64,000 nucleotides of DNA from assembly GCF_012275535.1 (NCBI RefSeq), contig NZ_JAAVTK010000001.1:434001-498000 (forward strand), written 5' to 3'. Both the position numbers and the translations under genes were made by a program. The first letter of the stretch is position 1. Each line of letters opens with the position of its first letter. The notes beneath the pieces were generated by a model that worked only from the letters and a program-made list of their open reading frames with translations, did not search any database and had not been told where the DNA came from. The DNA is from Hymenobacter artigasi. GTDB taxonomy: Bacteria > Bacteroidota > Bacteroidia > Cytophagales > Hymenobacteraceae. This document shows positions 8,075 to 17,582 of the stretch, piece after piece.

Positions 8075-9235
8075 ATGATGACTGAAGCAGACTATTACGC
8101 CTTATTTGAAGCCTACTCGCACGGCGAGCTGGCCGGGCCCGCCCGCGCCAACCTCGAAGCGCGCCTGGCGGCCGACCCGGCCCTGGCCCTGCGCTACGCC
8201 GACTTCAGCGAGATGACCGATACGCTGCGCGGCTACGGCCAGCGCCAGCAGGCCCGGCAGCAGCTGCGCGGCATCCACGCCGCCATGCTGGCCGCCGATG
8301 CCCCCGAGGAAATTACGCTGCCCGCCACCGGCCTCACCCACACGGTGCACCCCATGCTGCGCATTTCGCGCACTGAGCGCCGACTGCGCGAGTTCTGGAA
8401 CGGGCACCGCGCCACCGTGGGCGTTGCCGCCTCGGTGGCCATAATGGCCGTGTTTGCTACGCTGCTGGGGCTGGATTTGTGGAAGACTTCGCACTTGCCG
8501 GTGCCGGCCAGCTACCAGGCATTACGCCGCGATATAAACAGTCTGAAAAAGAATCAGAAGGTGCTGAACAACACTATCCAGCGGATTGATGGGAGTGTTA
8601 CGCCCTTAGCGCCGGTGAGAAAGTTCAGCGGGACAGGCTTTGCGCTGACTTCGGAAGGCTATATCGTGACCAGCTACCACGTTATCCAGGGTGGAGATTC
8701 GCTGCTGATTGAAGGCCGCAACCACCAGCGCTACCACGCCGAGCCGGTGTATTCTGACATCAAGCACGACCTGGCCATTCTGCGCATTACCGACAAGAAG
8801 TTCACCGGTTTCGGCCGGCTGCCTTACGCGGTGAAATCGGGCCAGGCCGATTTGGGCGAGCGGGTGTTCACGCTGGGCTACCCGCGTGAGGACGTGGTGT
8901 ACGGCGAAGGCTCGCTGAGCGCCCGTTCGGGCTTCGAAGGCGACACGGCCTTCTACCAGGTGAGCATTCCGGTGAACCCCGGCAACTCGGGCGGCCCGCT
9001 AATGGACGAGCGTGGCAACCTGATTGGCGTAGTGAGCGGCCGGCAGAACGACGCGCAGAGCGCTGCCTTCGCCACCAAGTCGTCGTACCTCGTGCGTCTG
9101 GTTGATTCGCTGGAAGCGGCCAAGCCTGCTAACCCCTACCGTTTGCCCCGGTTTGGCCAGCTGGCCGGCACCGGGCGGCCCCAGCAGCTCAAGAAGCTGC
9201 AGGACTATGTATTCGTAGTAAAGGTTTTTGAATAG
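8075..9235 (+). CDS. Anti-sigma-like N-terminus fused through one membrane helix to a trypsin-like serine protease
   Basis: A 386-residue fusion. Residues 1-75 look like a cytoplasmic anti-sigma domain: EADYYALFEAYSHGELAGPA and ARLAADPALALRY match the acidic helix and 'LAADP' pattern of membrane anti-sigma factors, but no zinc-binding HxxxCxxC is present. A single membrane span lies at about 112-136. A short coiled-coil-like linker (147-172) leads to an S1C/trypsin-like domain (183-386) with an intact triad: H202 (TSYHVI), D232 (HDLAIL) and S305 (GNSGGPL). There is no PDZ domain. The implied topology is N-terminus in the cytoplasm and protease in the periplasm. It follows an ECF sigma gene and is probably co-transcribed with it. 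Confidence 0.85.
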   Translation: MMTEADYYALFEAYSHGELAGPARANLEARLAADPALALRYADFSEMTDTLRGYGQRQQARQQLRGIHAAMLAADAPEEITLPATGLTHTVHPMLRISRTERRLREFWNGHRATVGVAASVAIMAVFATLLGLDLWKTSHLPVPASYQALRRDINSLKKNQKVLNNTIQRIDGSVTPLAPVRKFSGTGFALTSEGYIVTSYHVIQGGDSLLIEGRNHQRYHAEPVYSDIKHDLAILRITDKKFTGFGRLPYAVKSGQADLGERVFTLGYPREDVVYGEGSLSARSGFEGDTAFYQVSIPVNPGNSGGPLMDERGNLIGVVSGRQNDAQSAAFATKSSYLVRLVDSLEAAKPANPYRLPRFGQLAGTGRPQQLKKLQDYVFVVKVFE

Positions 9236-9266
9236 GCCGGAACGCCCTTTTCAAGCGCAAGTAGCA

Positions 9267-9300
9267 CAACGGCCTGTTTCTTTACCGAAACAGGCCGTTG
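9267..9300 (+). terminator. Strong hairpin after the anti-sigma/protease gene
   Basis: A perfect 14-pair stem (9267-9280 with 9287-9300) has a 6-base loop. Only a weak T-rich tail follows, so efficiency is uncertain. A second small hairpin (8 pairs, 9434-9452) lies before the DUF1232 gene; nothing else is recognisable in this gap. Confidence 0.55.
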
Positions 9301-9487
9301 CGTTGTAACGACTTTTCGGGCGCGCCGATTATTATCCGCAGTCCGTCAGAATACGCTGATTATTCCGCTGTTTGGCGGAGCTGATGCGGGCCTTTTTCAT
9401 AACCTTAGGCCCCGTAATCTAGTATTCAGGCTTAGACAAGCAGTGCTTGTCTCTCAATTCCCTTGTCTTCCCTAAACTCCGCACTCC

Positions 9488-10228
9488 GTGGCTAAAAATC
9501 AACAAACCCCGCCTTCCGGTAACGACGTTGCCGGCTCGGCCATCTTCAAGAAGTTCCTCAGCACCGCCGAGGGCTACATCAAGCAGCCCACGCGCCTGAA
9601 ATCGCTGCTGACCGATGCTTACAAAAAGGCCAGCGACAAAAACGACGTGGGCACGCTTGCCCACGAGGCCTGGGAAACCCTCCAGACCATGTTCCGGCTC
9701 ATTAAGGCGTCGATGTCGGGCGAGTACACGGGGGTGCCCGGCACCACGGTAGCGGCTGCCGTGGCCGTACTCATCTACTTCATCAGCCCGATTGACCTGA
9801 TTCCGGACTTTATTCCGGTGCTGGGTTTGCTTGATGACGTGGCACTGGTAGCCTGGTTCTCGACCACCCTGAAAGGTGAGATGGACAAGTTCCACGAGTG
9901 GGAGCTGACCCGCCCGACCGAAGTTGCCACGGCTGGGGCTTATGCTGCTTCCGACAAAGAAACTCCTGCCTCGGCCGCCAGCGCCGCTGCTACGGCTACG
10001 GCTTCGGCCAGCAACCAGGCCAAGCACGCGGCCGATGCCCTCGATGAGCAAGCTGCCATGGCCCCCGCCGCGCAGCCCTCGCACTCTAACGACCCCGCCG
10101 CGCCCACCGCGCAGATTGCCGAAGAATCGGCTAAGCACGCCGGTACCGACAGCATTGCGGCCAATACTACCGACAGCAGCCGCGAGCCCAGCACGACTGC
10201 CACCAATACCGGCGGGAACGTGCGCTAA
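9488..10228 (+). CDS. DUF1232 (YkvA-like) membrane-associated protein with low-complexity tail
   Basis: A 246-residue protein starting at GTG. The DUF1232 motif is clear at about 88-122: VLIYFISPIDLIPDFIPVLG followed by LLDDVALV, which forms a hydrophobic hairpin. The preceding helical region (20-80) contains KKFLSTAEGYIKQP. The last ~95 residues are Ala/Ser/Thr-rich, lack regular hydrophobic patterning and are probably disordered. The family function is unknown. No operon partner is evident. Confidence 0.85.
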   Translation: MAKNQQTPPSGNDVAGSAIFKKFLSTAEGYIKQPTRLKSLLTDAYKKASDKNDVGTLAHEAWETLQTMFRLIKASMSGEYTGVPGTTVAAAVAVLIYFISPIDLIPDFIPVLGLLDDVALVAWFSTTLKGEMDKFHEWELTRPTEVATAGAYAASDKETPASAASAAATATASASNQAKHAADALDEQAAMAPAAQPSHSNDPAAPTAQIAEESAKHAGTDSIAANTTDSSREPSTTATNTGGNVR

Positions 10229-10286
10229 GCGCCACAACAACTTTAGATATAAGGCACGGCGGCCGTATTCAGCTATGGCATCGTTG

Positions 10287-10384
10287 CTCCGGTCTGACCG
10301 CCCTAGGCGGTCTGACCGGTTGAAGTGAGCACGATTCCGCCCTGACGACAACCGGTCAGACCGCCTAGGGCGGTCAGACCGGAG
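10287..10384. repeat. Palindromic repeat, family B, copy 1
   Basis: Two perfect 36-bp inverted arms (10287-10322 and 10349-10384) flank a 26-base loop. Each arm is itself nearly palindromic around CCTAGG, so nested hairpins are possible. A related element lies at 51507-51607. It sits in the 304-base gap between the DUF1232 gene and the acyl-carrier-like gene; apart from this element and the terminator at 10478 nothing else is seen there. Confidence 0.9.
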
Positions 10385-10477
10385 CGGCGGCTCGCCATTT
10401 GGGAGCCGTCAAACAGTTTTGAATAGGTGTTGGGGTTGGGGTTGGAATACCTGAGTCTGGTGCAAAAGCCCGGAATG

Positions 10478-10517
10478 AAAAAAGCCCTCCGCAACTCAGG
10501 TTGCGGAGGGCTTTTTT
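10478..10517. terminator. Bidirectional terminator between the DUF1232 and acyl-carrier-like genes
   Basis: A 12-pair perfect stem (GCCCTCCGCAAC, 10484-10495, with 10500-10511) has a 4-base loop, six T on the plus side and an A-run on the other. It ends the leftward acyl-carrier-like gene, and probably the rightward transcript too. Confidence 0.85.
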
Positions 10518-10532
10518 GTGGGGTAAATAATG

Positions 10533-10802
10533 CTACGCGGCGGCGGCGTGGTCGCGCACGAAGCGCACGAAATCGCCTACGGTGTAGAGCGGTACTTCGT
10601 CGGGAATGGTGATGCTGAAGTTGCGCTCCAGTTCCAGAATAATATCAACGACGTCGAGGGTTTCGAAGCGCAGGTCGCGGGCGAGGCTGGCGGTTTTGCG
10701 CACGCGGCTGGCCCGGATGGCCTTGCGCTTGCTGATAATGCGGAATACCTGCTGCTCGATAGTGGGCGTGTGGTGGGTGGAGCTAATGGTGGATACGTAC
10801 AT
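10533..10802 (-). CDS. Acyl-carrier-protein-like protein with Thr in place of the phosphopantetheine Ser
   Basis: An 89-residue protein with the four-helix ACP pattern: TIEQQVFRIISKRKAI, then RDLRFETLDVVDIILELER, and IPDEVPLYTVGDFVRFV. The canonical attachment motif DSL is ETL here, with Thr48 (codon ACC) at the position of the 4'-phosphopantetheine Ser. The surrounding acidic helix II (LDVVDIILELE) is conserved. Either the protein is not a normal holo-ACP or it has a different role; Thr is not a known standard substrate for phosphopantetheinyl transferases. The N-terminus is unusually basic (KRKAIRASRVRK). It is monocistronic and ends at the terminator at 10478. Confidence 0.8.
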   Translation of the reverse strand: MYVSTISSTHHTPTIEQQVFRIISKRKAIRASRVRKTASLARDLRFETLDVVDIILELERNFSITIPDEVPLYTVGDFVRFVRDHAAAA

Positions 10803-10943
10803 AATAAAGTTGCGGAAAAAGATGGTAAGCGAGGCAGGTATTTACCGGCCGTTTCAGTGGCGTTCCGCCGGGGCGGGGAGAGCACCCACCGGCGGCCGCT
10901 GCTGCAACAACGACCGGCCAGCGGGCACTCAACGCCTGAAACG

Positions 10944-13900
10944 TTAGGCTAGTACAGGCGGCGTAGCCGCCTGTATTTCCTCAGAGTCCACCTCCTGCTG
11001 AATGGTTGCAATGTCATCCGGATTTTTTCCGGTTATTTTTCCTTTTAATGATTCGCTCAGCAAATACATCACCGGCACTACCAGCAGCGTGATGCCCGTG
11101 GCGAACACCAGACCGAAGATGATGGTCCAGGCCAGCGGGCCCCAGAAGGTGACCGACTCGCCACCGATGAAGAAGTGGGCGTTGCCAGAGTTAAACAACT
11201 CATAGAAGTCGATGTTCAGGCCGATGGCCAAGGGGATGAGGCCCAGCGTGGCGGCCGTGGCCGTGAGAATTACCGGGTTGAGTCGGGTACGGCCAGCCAG
11301 CACAATGGCTTCGCGCAGCGGCATGCCCTGCGAGCGCAGCATGTCCATGAATTCGACCAGCAGAATGCCGTTTTTCACTACAATACCGGCCAGGGCGATG
11401 ATGCCCACGCCCGTCATCACGATGCTGACGTTCTGGCCCGTGATGGCCAGGCCCCAGAACACGCCCGCAATCGAAAACAGCACCTCGGAGAGGATGATGA
11501 CCGGCTTGCTGAACGAGTTGAACTGCGTGACAAGAATCAGGAAGATGAGGCCCAGCGCGCCGATACCGGCCATGGGCAGGAAGTCGGTGGTTTCCTTCTG
11601 GCTTTCCTGAGCCCCGCCCATGTCGATGGTGTAGCCAGGCGGCGTGCGGAACGACTTGAGGGCGGTTTGCACGGCGTTGGCCACGTCGGGGCCGGAGTAG
11701 CCGTTGAGCACGTTGGACGAGATGGTGATAACGCGCTTGGTGTCTTTGCGCTTGATGCCGCCGTAAGTGCTGCCGTAGGTGACATCGGCCACCGACGAGA
11801 TGGGTACCTGGCGCACGGCGCCGGTGGCGTCGCGGAAGGTGAGCGGGGCGTTAATCACGGCGTCCACGTCGGAGCGGTAGGGCTCGGCGTAGCGCACCTG
11901 GATGGGGTATTCATCGTCGGCCGTCTTGAATTTGCTGGCCTCGGTGCCGTAGATGGCCGTGCGCACTTCCAGGCCAATCTGGCCGGTGCTGATGCCTTCG
12001 CGGTTGGCGCGGGTGCGGTTGATATTGACGGCGATTTCGGGGTTACGGTCCTGGAGGTTGGAGCGCAGGGCCTCCACGCCGCCAATGTGCAGCGAATCGA
12101 CGTAGCGGGTTACTTTCTTGCTCAGCGCGGCCAGCACTTTGTAGTCGTCGCCGGCTACTTCGATGGCAATGGGCTTGGGCTGCGGCGGGCCGCTGGCTTC
12201 CTGGTCAACCGAGATTTCAGCACCGGGAATGCCCTTTACCACTTCGCGGATTTTATCCATGTAGGTGCTTGTTTTCGGGCCCTTGCGCTCGCTGAGCTCC
12301 TTGAAGGCCACGGCCACCTTGCCCATGTGCGACTGCGACACGCCCGAAGCCGTGGCTTCGGAAGGGTCGCCGGCCCCGATGGCCACGTTGGTAATCACCG
12401 ATTCCACATCGGGGTTGTTCTTGCCGATAACGCCATAGATGCGGTTTTCGAGGACGTGGGTAATCGAATCCGTGACGGCCACGCGGGTGCCCACCGGCAT
12501 GTTCAGGTAGGTATAGATAAACTTGGGGTCGCCTTTGGGGAAGAAGTCGACGTGCGGCTTGCGGATGCCCACGGCCACAAACGAGCCGACGAACAGGATA
12601 ACAACGCCCACCATTACCAGGGCCGGGTGGCTCAGGGCCCAGCGCACCAGGTTGGCATAGCCGTTCTGGAAGCGCGGCAGCGCGCGCGTCTGGAACCAGG
12701 CAATCATCTTCACAAACACGAATTTATCGAGGAAGCAAAGCAGGATAACCGTGATGAACAGGTTGCCCACGAAGGGCGAGCGCGCCACGTAGCCGATGAT
12801 GGCAATGAGCAGCATCACGCCCATGGCAATCACAAAATTGCGCGTGAGTTTGGGCTTGCTGTGCAGGTCTTCTTCGAAATGCTCCTCGCGCTCCATGAAG
12901 CTCACGGCAAATACCGGGTTCATGATAAACGCCACGATGAGCGACGCCATAAGCGTGATAATTAGCGTGACGGGCAGGTAGTACATGAACGAGCCCACGA
13001 TGCCGGGCCAGAACAGCAGCGGCACAAACGGCGCGACCGTCGTCAGCGTGCCGGCCAGCACCGGCACGAACACCTCGCCGGCGGCAAACTTGGCGGCCTT
13101 AGGCGTGGTCAGGTTGGGGTGCTCGTGCAGCAAGCGATGGGTGTTTTCGATAACCACAATGGCGTCGTCGACCACAATGCCCAGCGCCAGCAGGAAGGCG
13201 AAGAGCACAATCATGTTCAGCGTGAAGCCGAACACTGGGATAACCAGGAAGGCCAGGAACATCGAAATCGGCACCGACAGGCCCACAAAGAGGGCGTTGG
13301 TGGTGCCCATGAAGAACATCAGAATCAGCGTCACCAGCAGGAAGCCGATGATGATGGTGTTGATGAGGTCGTGCAGTGTGACGCGGGTGTCGTTCGAGGT
13401 ATCACCGGTTACGGTGATGGTGAGCTCCTTGGGCAGGCTGGCTTTCGAGTCGGCGATGATGGCCTTGATTTTATCCGAAGCGTCAATCAGGTTTTCGCCC
13501 TGGCGCTTCACCACGTTCAGGGCAATGGAGGGCTTGCCGTCGAGGCGGGCGTAGCTTTCGCGGTCCTTAAAGCCGTCCGTCACGGTGGCAATGTCGCCGA
13601 GGCGCACGGGCGAGCCGTTCAGGTTCTTCACCTGGATGTCGGCAATGTTTTCGGCCCGCACGTACTGGCCGGCCACGCGCACGGCGCGCTTCTGGCCGCC
13701 CACGTCGATGCTGCCGCCCGAAACGGTCACGTTTTCGGCCCCAATGGCCCGGGAAATGTCCGAAAAGCTCAGGCGCGAGGCGCGCAGCTTGTTCAGGTCC
13801 ACGTCCACGTTCACCTGCTGGTCGAGGGCGCCCACAATGTCGACGCGGGTGATTTCGGACAGCGCCTCAATCTTGTCCTGGAAGTCGTCGGCGTACTTTT

Positions 13901-14381
13901 TGAGCTGGGCGGCGGGCAGGTTGCCGCTCAGGTTCACGAACATGATGGGCTGCTCGGAAATGTTGATTTCCTTCACCAGCGGAGCGCTCGGCAGGTCGTT
14001 GGGCAGCTCCGTGCTGGCCTTGTCCACGGCATCCTTAATGAGCTGCTTGGCGGCCTGCACGTCTACGCCGGAGGTGAATTCCACGTCCACGATGCAGTAA
14101 TCCTGGTTGGAGGTGGAGTTGATGTGCTTCACCCCGTTCACGGATTTTATCTCCTTTTCGAGCTGGCGCGTCACCAGGTTTTCGATGTCCGTGGGCGAGG
14201 TGCCGGGGTACACCGTGGCCACGATGATGCGCGGAATCACGATGTCGGGGAATTTCTCCTTGCCGAGCTTGATGTAGGCAAAAATGCCCGCCACGCACAG
14301 CAGCACCGTGATGATGTAAATGCTGGTCTTGTTGTTGATGGACCAACTGGTTGGGCCAAATTCTTTTTCGATGTCCTGCAT
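10944..14381 (-). CDS. RND-family efflux pump inner-membrane permease
   Basis: A 1,145-residue HAE1/AcrB-type transporter. It has an N-terminal membrane helix (about 15-37), a periplasmic porter loop, a first membrane bundle with the proton-relay motif GIVVDDAIVVIEN, a second periplasmic loop and a C-terminal bundle (GIIALAGIVVKNGILLVEFM). The cytoplasmic linker after the first bundle is longer than in AcrB and includes extra hydrophobic segments. It exports substrates across the envelope together with the adaptor and TolC-like genes upstream. The last codons overlap a 9-pair hairpin (10953-10973). It is the last gene of the tetR-tolC-adaptor-RND operon. Confidence 0.93.
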   Translation of the reverse strand: MQDIEKEFGPTSWSINNKTSIYIITVLLCVAGIFAYIKLGKEKFPDIVIPRIIVATVYPGTSPTDIENLVTRQLEKEIKSVNGVKHINSTSNQDYCIVDVEFTSGVDVQAAKQLIKDAVDKASTELPNDLPSAPLVKEINISEQPIMFVNLSGNLPAAQLKKYADDFQDKIEALSEITRVDIVGALDQQVNVDVDLNKLRASRLSFSDISRAIGAENVTVSGGSIDVGGQKRAVRVAGQYVRAENIADIQVKNLNGSPVRLGDIATVTDGFKDRESYARLDGKPSIALNVVKRQGENLIDASDKIKAIIADSKASLPKELTITVTGDTSNDTRVTLHDLINTIIIGFLLVTLILMFFMGTTNALFVGLSVPISMFLAFLVIPVFGFTLNMIVLFAFLLALGIVVDDAIVVIENTHRLLHEHPNLTTPKAAKFAAGEVFVPVLAGTLTTVAPFVPLLFWPGIVGSFMYYLPVTLIITLMASLIVAFIMNPVFAVSFMEREEHFEEDLHSKPKLTRNFVIAMGVMLLIAIIGYVARSPFVGNLFITVILLCFLDKFVFVKMIAWFQTRALPRFQNGYANLVRWALSHPALVMVGVVILFVGSFVAVGIRKPHVDFFPKGDPKFIYTYLNMPVGTRVAVTDSITHVLENRIYGVIGKNNPDVESVITNVAIGAGDPSEATASGVSQSHMGKVAVAFKELSERKGPKTSTYMDKIREVVKGIPGAEISVDQEASGPPQPKPIAIEVAGDDYKVLAALSKKVTRYVDSLHIGGVEALRSNLQDRNPEIAVNINRTRANREGISTGQIGLEVRTAIYGTEASKFKTADDEYPIQVRYAEPYRSDVDAVINAPLTFRDATGAVRQVPISSVADVTYGSTYGGIKRKDTKRVITISSNVLNGYSGPDVANAVQTALKSFRTPPGYTIDMGGAQESQKETTDFLPMAGIGALGLIFLILVTQFNSFSKPVIILSEVLFSIAGVFWGLAITGQNVSIVMTGVGIIALAGIVVKNGILLVEFMDMLRSQGMPLREAIVLAGRTRLNPVILTATAATLGLIPLAIGLNIDFYELFNSGNAHFFIGGESVTFWGPLAWTIIFGLVFATGITLLVVPVMYLLSESLKGKITGKNPDDIATIQQEVDSEEIQAATPPVLA

Positions 14382-14429
14382 GGCTATTTGAAAAAATACC
14401 GAGGGATACTTATTTGCCGGTGATTGCGA

Positions 14430-14630
14430 AGCCCCAGCGGGGCGACATATCGGTAGTAGTGGCAGTTACTTTTAGTTGTTTGAGCCCCAGCGGGGCGGCA
14501 TTCGTCCGGCGAGTGTCGCCCCGCTGGGGCTTTCTCTTTCTCGCTTGGTGGTATTACTACCGATATGTCGCCCCGCTGGGGCTGTCGTTCAATGACATTG
14601 TTCAACGACAAGACGCAAAATGTTGCGTCT
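14430..14630. repeat. Nested palindromic repeats, family C, between pump permease and adaptor genes
   Basis: The motif AGCCCCAGCGGGGCGRCA occurs four times as two nested inverted pairs. The outer arms are 14430-14458 and 14555-14583 (29 bp, perfect). The inner arms are 14483-14500 and 14514-14531 (one mismatch). A separate 8-pair hairpin of the AGACGCAA type (14611-14630) abuts the adaptor stop codon. The whole gap lies inside the operon. Confidence 0.85.
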
Positions 14631-15764
14631 CTACGCCCCTTGCACGGCTACTTTCTGGCCTTCATTCAGGTTTTGGTAGCCGCCTGAGATGATTTTGTCC
14701 TCGCCGGTGAGGCCGCTGGTTACTTCTACTTTGCCGTTGTAGGTGTTGCCGGTTTTGATGATGCGCTTCTTGGCCACGGCTTTGCCGGCCTCCTGAGCCA
14801 CCACGTACACGTAGCTGTTCTGCTCGTCATGCTGCACGATGTCGACCGGAATAACGGTGGCGGCGGCGGCGGCGTAGTTCTGGATGCGGACCGTGGCCAC
14901 CATGTTGGGGCGCAGGTCGGTGGTGTGCTCCTTCAGGCGCAACTCCACCGTGAAAGTGCGGCTGGTGGCGTTGATGCTGCGGCTTACCACACGCACCGTG
15001 GCGGGAATTTCCTCGCCGCCCAGGTCTGGAATGGTCACCACGGCGTTGTCGCCGGCCTTGATGCTATTACCGTAGGCTTCCGACACATCGGCCAGGATTT
15101 TGCCGCCTGTGCCGCTGGTCAGGCGCACCACCGGCGCACCGGGCGCGGTGATTTCGCCCAGCTTGGGCAGCACTTCGTCCACGCTGCCCGCGAACGGGGC
15201 CACCACGTTGTAGAGGGCGCGCTGCTGGTTGAGCGTGGCAAGGTTACGCTGCAGGGCCTGGTAGTTGTTTTTGGCTTGCAGGTACTGGATTTCGGTGCCA
15301 ATCTGCTGGTCCCAAAGGCCCTTCTGCTTCTCGTACACGATGCGGGCCAAGTCCATGCGGGTGCGCAGCTCGGCAGCGTTGGCATCGAGGATGCTGGCAT
15401 CCACGGTGGCTAGCACCTGGCCCTTGCGCACGCGGTCGCCGCGCTGCACGCGGATGCTGGTGAGCGAGCCGGCGGCGCGGCTACCCACGGTGGCGTTCTG
15501 GTCGAAATCGACGCGGCCCTGCACTTCGAGGTAGCTTTTGAAGCTCTCGGGCTTGGCGTTCATCACCGAAACCGGCGTGGCAGCCACTTCGGCCGGGCCG
15601 CCGGTTTTGGCTTCAAGGGCGGAGATTTTGGCCTGGGTGGCGGCCTGCTCGCTCTTCAGCTTTTCGAGCTGGGCTTTGGGGTCTTTGCTTTCGCCACCGC
15701 AGGAGGCAAGCAGCAGGGTGCCGGCCAGGAAAACGGCGGCGGATTGAGTTGAGTTGAAACGCAT
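14631..15764 (-). CDS. RND efflux periplasmic adaptor (membrane fusion lipoprotein)
   Basis: A 377-residue HlyD/AcrA-like protein. It has a lipoprotein signal with lipobox LLASC (Cys22), then a short coiled coil (about 28-50). The biotinyl-lipoyl halves contain [20 protein letters not shown] and [20 protein letters not shown] on either side of an alpha-hairpin (about 120-175). A beta-barrel domain and a membrane-proximal domain follow. It links the inner-membrane pump to the TolC-like channel. It is the third gene of the leftward operon, with repeat elements on both sides. Confidence 0.92.
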   Translation of the reverse strand: MRFNSTQSAAVFLAGTLLLASCGGESKDPKAQLEKLKSEQAATQAKISALEAKTGGPAEVAATPVSVMNAKPESFKSYLEVQGRVDFDQNATVGSRAAGSLTSIRVQRGDRVRKGQVLATVDASILDANAAELRTRMDLARIVYEKQKGLWDQQIGTEIQYLQAKNNYQALQRNLATLNQQRALYNVVAPFAGSVDEVLPKLGEITAPGAPVVRLTSGTGGKILADVSEAYGNSIKAGDNAVVTIPDLGGEEIPATVRVVSRSINATSRTFTVELRLKEHTTDLRPNMVATVRIQNYAAAAATVIPVDIVQHDEQNSYVYVVAQEAGKAVAKKRIIKTGNTYNGKVEVTSGLTGEDKIISGGYQNLNEGQKVAVQGA

Positions 15765-15787
15765 GGGTAAGCGGGGATATTTTGAGC

Positions 15788-15874
15788 GTAGGGGCGGGGC
15801 TTGCCCCCGCCCGGCGTTGAACGAAATCGTTAGAGGCGGCGCGCACGCCGGGCGGGGGCAAGCCCCGCCCCTAC
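15788..15874. repeat. Palindromic repeat, family D, between adaptor and TolC genes
   Basis: Perfect 29-bp inverted arms (15788-15816 and 15846-15874) begin GTAGGGGCGGGGCTTGCCCC. They flank a 29-base loop and fill most of the 113-base gap within the efflux operon. Confidence 0.9.
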
Positions 15875-15877
15875 TCG

Positions 15878-17542
15878 TTATTTTTTAACCTGATTGAACA
15901 GCTCGCCAGTGGCTTTGTCGCGGTCGACCTTGGCTACCAGCACGTCGTAAATCGCGCCGTAGTAGTTGGTCTGGGCCGAGCGCAGGTCCGTCTCAGCCGT
16001 AATGACCTCCAGGTTGGAGCCCACGCCAGCGTTGAACTTGATGCGCGTGACGCGGGCCACATCAGTGGCCAGGGTCAGGTTGGCCTGCTGGTTGTCGAGC
16101 ACATCGAGGGCGTTGACGAGCGTGGTACGGCTTTGGGCATCCTGTAAGTCAATGCTTTGCTTCAATGTTTCGAAACCTTTCTCAATGGTCTGCTGCTGCA
16201 GGCGGCTTTGCTGCACCAGGAACTTGCGGCGGAAGCCATCGAACACCGGCACCTGCAGGCTCAGGCCCACGTTGCCGAAGCCGAACCAGTTCTGGTTGGC
16301 AAAGCCGGCCGAGTTGGTCGAAGTCGGCCCGCGAAAGGCAAACAGCTCGCCGGCCGTTTTGGCCGAGCCCGTGAAGCCGTAAGCGCCCGTGAGCACGAGG
16401 CGCGGATACGCGCCGGCCTGGCGGTTGCGCAGGTCGAGGCCGGCCAGGGCCTGCTGCGTTTCCAGGGTCGAGAATTCGATGCGGTTGTTGTAGTTGAGCG
16501 CGCCCCGGGCCGCCATGGACTGACCACCCGACAGCGCGTTCTGCTGGTCGAGGCGGTTTTGGGCGGCGGTGTTGTCGCCGCCGGGCGTGACGGGGGCGGT
16601 GGGCACGCCGCCCAAGCCATCGACGCCGCCGCCGTTGGCCATGCTGGCCACGCCGAGGCGCTGGCGCAGGGCCCCGGCATCGACCACGGCCGCGCTGAGC
16701 GAGTCGGTGAGCTGCACGTTCTGCGACTGGGGCAGGCCCATCTGAAACTTGAGCAGGCCCACGCTCAACTCGGTGAGGCGCTGGGCTTTCTGCTGCTCTA
16801 CTACCAGATTGTTGCGCTGCACGCGCAGGCGGTCCACGTCGAGTTTTTCGGCGAAGCCAGCCTTGAAAATCTTCTGGGTCTGGTAGAGCACCGTATCGAG
16901 GCGCTGCACGTTGCGGGCCAGCAGGCTGAGGCGCGAGCGGGCCACCAGCGTGCTGTAATAGGCCTTACTCACCTGCTCCACCACGTCGATTTCGGCCTGC
17001 TGGGTTTGCTTTTTGGCCAACTCGGTGTACACCTTCGCCGCCTTCAGACCAATGAGATACGAGCCATCGAACAGCAGCTGCGACACCGAGGCGCTGGCGT
17101 TGCCGGCGTATTGCAGGCCGAACGCGAACGGCTGCGGCGGCAGGGCCAGCTGCTGGGTACCCAGCACCTGCTGCTGCCCGCCCTGGGCGGCGGCCAGGTC
17201 GCTTTGCGTGAGCACGGTTTGCGAGAGCGGGAAGCTCACCAGGCTCTTTTGCAGCTTAAAGTTGTCGGAGAGGGTGCTGGCCACGTTCACCTGCGGCAGG
17301 CCCTGGCTCTTGATTTCGCCCACTTTGGCGGCCGCCGTGGCCTCGCCGAGGCGGGTGGCCAGCAGGCTCGACTTGTTCTGCACGGCGTAGCTCACGGCCT
17401 GTTGCAGGCTCAGCGGCATGGTGCCCGTGGTGGGCGGGGCCTGCGGCAGGGCGGCCGGCTGGCTTTGGGCAAGCAGCGCCTGCGGCGCGGCCGCGCTCAG
17501 GGCGGCTAGCAGCAGGAATCTGGTTCGAAACAGCGTGTTCAT
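15878..17542 (-). CDS. TolC-family outer membrane efflux channel
   Basis: A 554-residue protein. The ATG at 17542 opens a clear signal peptide ([20 protein letters not shown], cleavage after LLAQ). The mature part has the two OEP repeats of long alpha-helices ([19 protein letters not shown] near the start, [19 protein letters not shown] later) separated by beta-strand segments. A Gly/Ala/Pro-rich insertion lies in the middle (about residues 290-320). Upstream in-frame sequence belongs to an unused frame of the tetR gene. It is the second gene of the operon, 40 bases after tetR. Confidence 0.92.
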   Translation of the reverse strand: MNTLFRTRFLLLAALSAAAPQALLAQSQPAALPQAPPTTGTMPLSLQQAVSYAVQNKSSLLATRLGEATAAAKVGEIKSQGLPQVNVASTLSDNFKLQKSLVSFPLSQTVLTQSDLAAAQGGQQQVLGTQQLALPPQPFAFGLQYAGNASASVSQLLFDGSYLIGLKAAKVYTELAKKQTQQAEIDVVEQVSKAYYSTLVARSRLSLLARNVQRLDTVLYQTQKIFKAGFAEKLDVDRLRVQRNNLVVEQQKAQRLTELSVGLLKFQMGLPQSQNVQLTDSLSAAVVDAGALRQRLGVASMANGGGVDGLGGVPTAPVTPGGDNTAAQNRLDQQNALSGGQSMAARGALNYNNRIEFSTLETQQALAGLDLRNRQAGAYPRLVLTGAYGFTGSAKTAGELFAFRGPTSTNSAGFANQNWFGFGNVGLSLQVPVFDGFRRKFLVQQSRLQQQTIEKGFETLKQSIDLQDAQSRTTLVNALDVLDNQQANLTLATDVARVTRIKFNAGVGSNLEVITAETDLRSAQTNYYGAIYDVLVAKVDRDKATGELFNQVKK

Positions 17543-17582
17543 AAAACAGCAAAAAAGAAACGGGTAAGCGGGGATAAGCGGG

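Noticed and set aside
14351..14692. Small open frames across the family C repeats
   Set aside because: They are generated by the palindromic repeats themselves and run in both directions.
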